Origin: Pseudomonadota bacterium
GTDB taxonomy: Bacteria; Pseudomonadota; Alphaproteobacteria; Sphingomonadales; Sphingomonadaceae
Assembly (NCBI GenBank): GCA_029781465.1
Contig: JAKOWQ010000316.1
Span: forward strand, 1-6,951
Length of the DNA stretch: 6,951 nt
Reading direction: 5' to 3'
The notes beneath the pieces are model-generated. The model made no database searches. It was given only the letters and a program-made list of their open reading frames with translations, and had not been told where the DNA came from. Of the stretch, positions 5,707 through 6,951 are shown in pieces. A program made the translations under genes and the position numbers. How positions within the stretch are numbered: the stretch's first letter is position 1; the number at the start of each line of letters is the position of its first letter.

Positions 5707-6951
5707 GCTGGCGCGACTTCCCACAGCATCAGCCCCGAATTGCCGGGCAGCGCGACCGGGCGCAGCCAGGTAGGCGCCTGGTTTTCGGTCAAGCGGGCCA
5801 TCAGGCCATGCGGCGCGGCCTGACTATAATTGCCAACCTCGATCAGTCCGGGGCAGATCAGTACGAAGCGGGCACCGTGCCCTTCGACGTAGGTCCGCGC
5901 AGCCTCGGGTTCGACAATGAAGGCCGCAATTACATCGTGCAGCGCCTGCGGGGCGCGGTGGTGCGCGGTGGCAACCACCCGGTGATGGGTCTGGGCGATC
6001 AGCACGGGGCCAATGTCGATCGGCGCGAATATCGTCGCGGCGGGATAGCGGTTGAGCGCGGGCGCGGCACCGGCGATGTCGCAGGCCAATTGCGGCGGCG
6101 CGGGCTTGCCGGCCTGCACCTCTCCGGCCAGCAGTCCGCCAAGCAGAAGCATCGGCAGCCCCGGCATCACCGCCAGCACCATCGCCGCGACCGCGCCGAC
6201 CCGCGCCAGCGGACTGCGCAGGCGCTGCGCCTTGCGATACCATTCGCGCAGCAGCCAGCCCAGCGGCACCGCGGCAAAGGCACAGGCGAAAGCCGAAGCG
6301 CGCGCCACCAGCACCGCCAGCATAAGGCTTCCCGCCAAGACCAGCGCATATTCAAGCCAGAATTGCCGCAGCCACTCGCGTGAACGCAGCCTCAGCATGG
6401 CCGCGCCGATCAGCCCGAGCAGCGGCGGGACCACCATCTGCGCCAGAACCGGCGGCTTTTGCAGCCACACCGGCATGCCTTCATGGACATTGTCGTACCA
6501 GAAGCTGTGCACCAGAGGATCAAGCGTGGCGAAGGGCCCGGCCCTGCAGGCAGGCGCCAGCCACAGCAGCACGGCGAGTCCAGCAAGGCCGGCGGCGCCC
6601 AGCCCGGCGGCGATCGCATAGCGGTTGGCCGGTGAAACTTTGGCGAGCAGCCAAGTTCCAAGCGCAACAACCGCCAGCGCCGAAAGGTAGGCCGGCGAAA
6701 CGGCATCGCAATGCTGGGCAAGGTCAACAAGGCCGTGGGTGGCAAGAAAGCTTGCCGCGCTGACCAGCGCCAGCGCGAAAAGAAAATGGACCAGTCCCGC
6801 ACCGCGGCGCGGGTCCCTCAGCCAGCGCAGCGCCAGGACAGCGCCGAACAGCGCGGCCAGCGGCAGGATCTCGAGACTGATCGACATGCCAAGCGCCAGC
6901 GCGGCGCCCGTGGCCCATCCGGTCACGCGCGGATCGCGCGCGGCAAGACCG
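5664..6951 (-). CDS. Large multi-pass membrane protein, GT-C glycosyltransferase-like C-terminal part (partial)
   Basis: The frame is open to the right edge. The GTG at 6926 is internal, because the frame continues upstream as GLAARDPR. The 428 visible residues contain about eight membrane helices (visible numbering, near 16-44, 53-71, 87-104, 110-132, 166-187, 196-215, 217-235 and 251-273). A non-membrane C-terminal domain of about 150 residues follows, probably extracytoplasmic. That domain includes THHRVVATAHHRAP (visible residues 321-334) and a segment ending RFVLICPG (361-368). As I recall, many helices plus a tail of this kind occur in GT-C-fold, ArnT/oligosaccharyltransferase-like proteins, including sphingomonad ones sometimes mislabelled AcrB-family. 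The catalytic N-terminal loop, usually rich in acidic residues, would lie outside the window, so an enzyme role cannot be confirmed. The stop TAG (5664-5666) lies antisense inside the msrB codons. Confidence 0.85.
   Translation of the reverse strand, partial: GLAARDPRVTGWATGAALALGMSISLEILPLAALFGAVLALRWLRDPRRGAGLVHFLFALALVSAASFLATHGLVDLAQHCDAVSPAYLSALAVVALGTWLLAKVSPANRYAIAAGLGAAGLAGLAVLLWLAPACRAGPFATLDPLVHSFWYDNVHEGMPVWLQKPPVLAQMVVPPLLGLIGAAMLRLRSREWLRQFWLEYALVLAGSLMLAVLVARASAFACAFAAVPLGWLLREWYRKAQRLRSPLARVGAVAAMVLAVMPGLPMLLLGGLLAGEVQAGKPAPPQLACDIAGAAPALNRYPAATIFAPIDIGPVLIAQTHHRVVATAHHRAPQALHDVIAAFIVEPEAARTYVEGHGARFVLICPGLIEVGNYSQAAPHGLMARLTENQAPTWLRPVALPGNSGLMLWEVAPAQPGTKASASPFMQ

Overview
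This is a high-GC window with tight gene packing. Protein style and content (a giant NAD-glutamate dehydrogenase tail, a CYP153-type P450, and a Tat-targeted MsrB lipoprotein) suggest an alphaproteobacterium, most likely Sphingomonadales (Novosphingobium/Erythrobacter-like). That placement comes from recalled family resemblance, not from a search.

Layout, left to right. (1) The 3' end of a + strand gene, probably the large NAD-specific glutamate dehydrogenase, runs to 352. (2) queG (epoxyqueuosine reductase) lies on the - strand and is convergent with it; the two stop codons overlap within 12 bases. (3) queG diverges from a two-gene + strand operon, a NatA-like ABC ATPase and a NatB-like ABC-2 permease, which are coupled by an ATGA start/stop overlap. 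(4) A 110-base spacer carries a good sigma-70-like promoter (perfect TTGACA) and precedes a stand-alone CYP153-family cytochrome P450. (5) A stem-loop separates the P450 from an exported MsrB with a Tat/lipoprotein signal. (6) msrB converges with and overlaps by 43 bases the 3' end of a large - strand multi-pass membrane protein, which resembles the C-terminal part of a GT-C-fold glycosyltransferase-like protein. Its N-terminus lies beyond the window.

The genes do not form one pathway. They cover amino-acid catabolism, tRNA queuosine modification, an export ABC transporter, terminal oxidation of hydrophobic substrates, repair of oxidised methionine in the cell envelope, and an envelope membrane protein. 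I see no mobile element, CRISPR array, tRNA or rRNA, and no convincing undescribed multi-gene system. The points most worth checking are the P450 with no redox partners beside it but its own promoter, the MsrB that has lost one of four zinc cysteines, and the antisense overlap at the MsrB active-site codons. No stretch longer than 300 bases lacks a gene.
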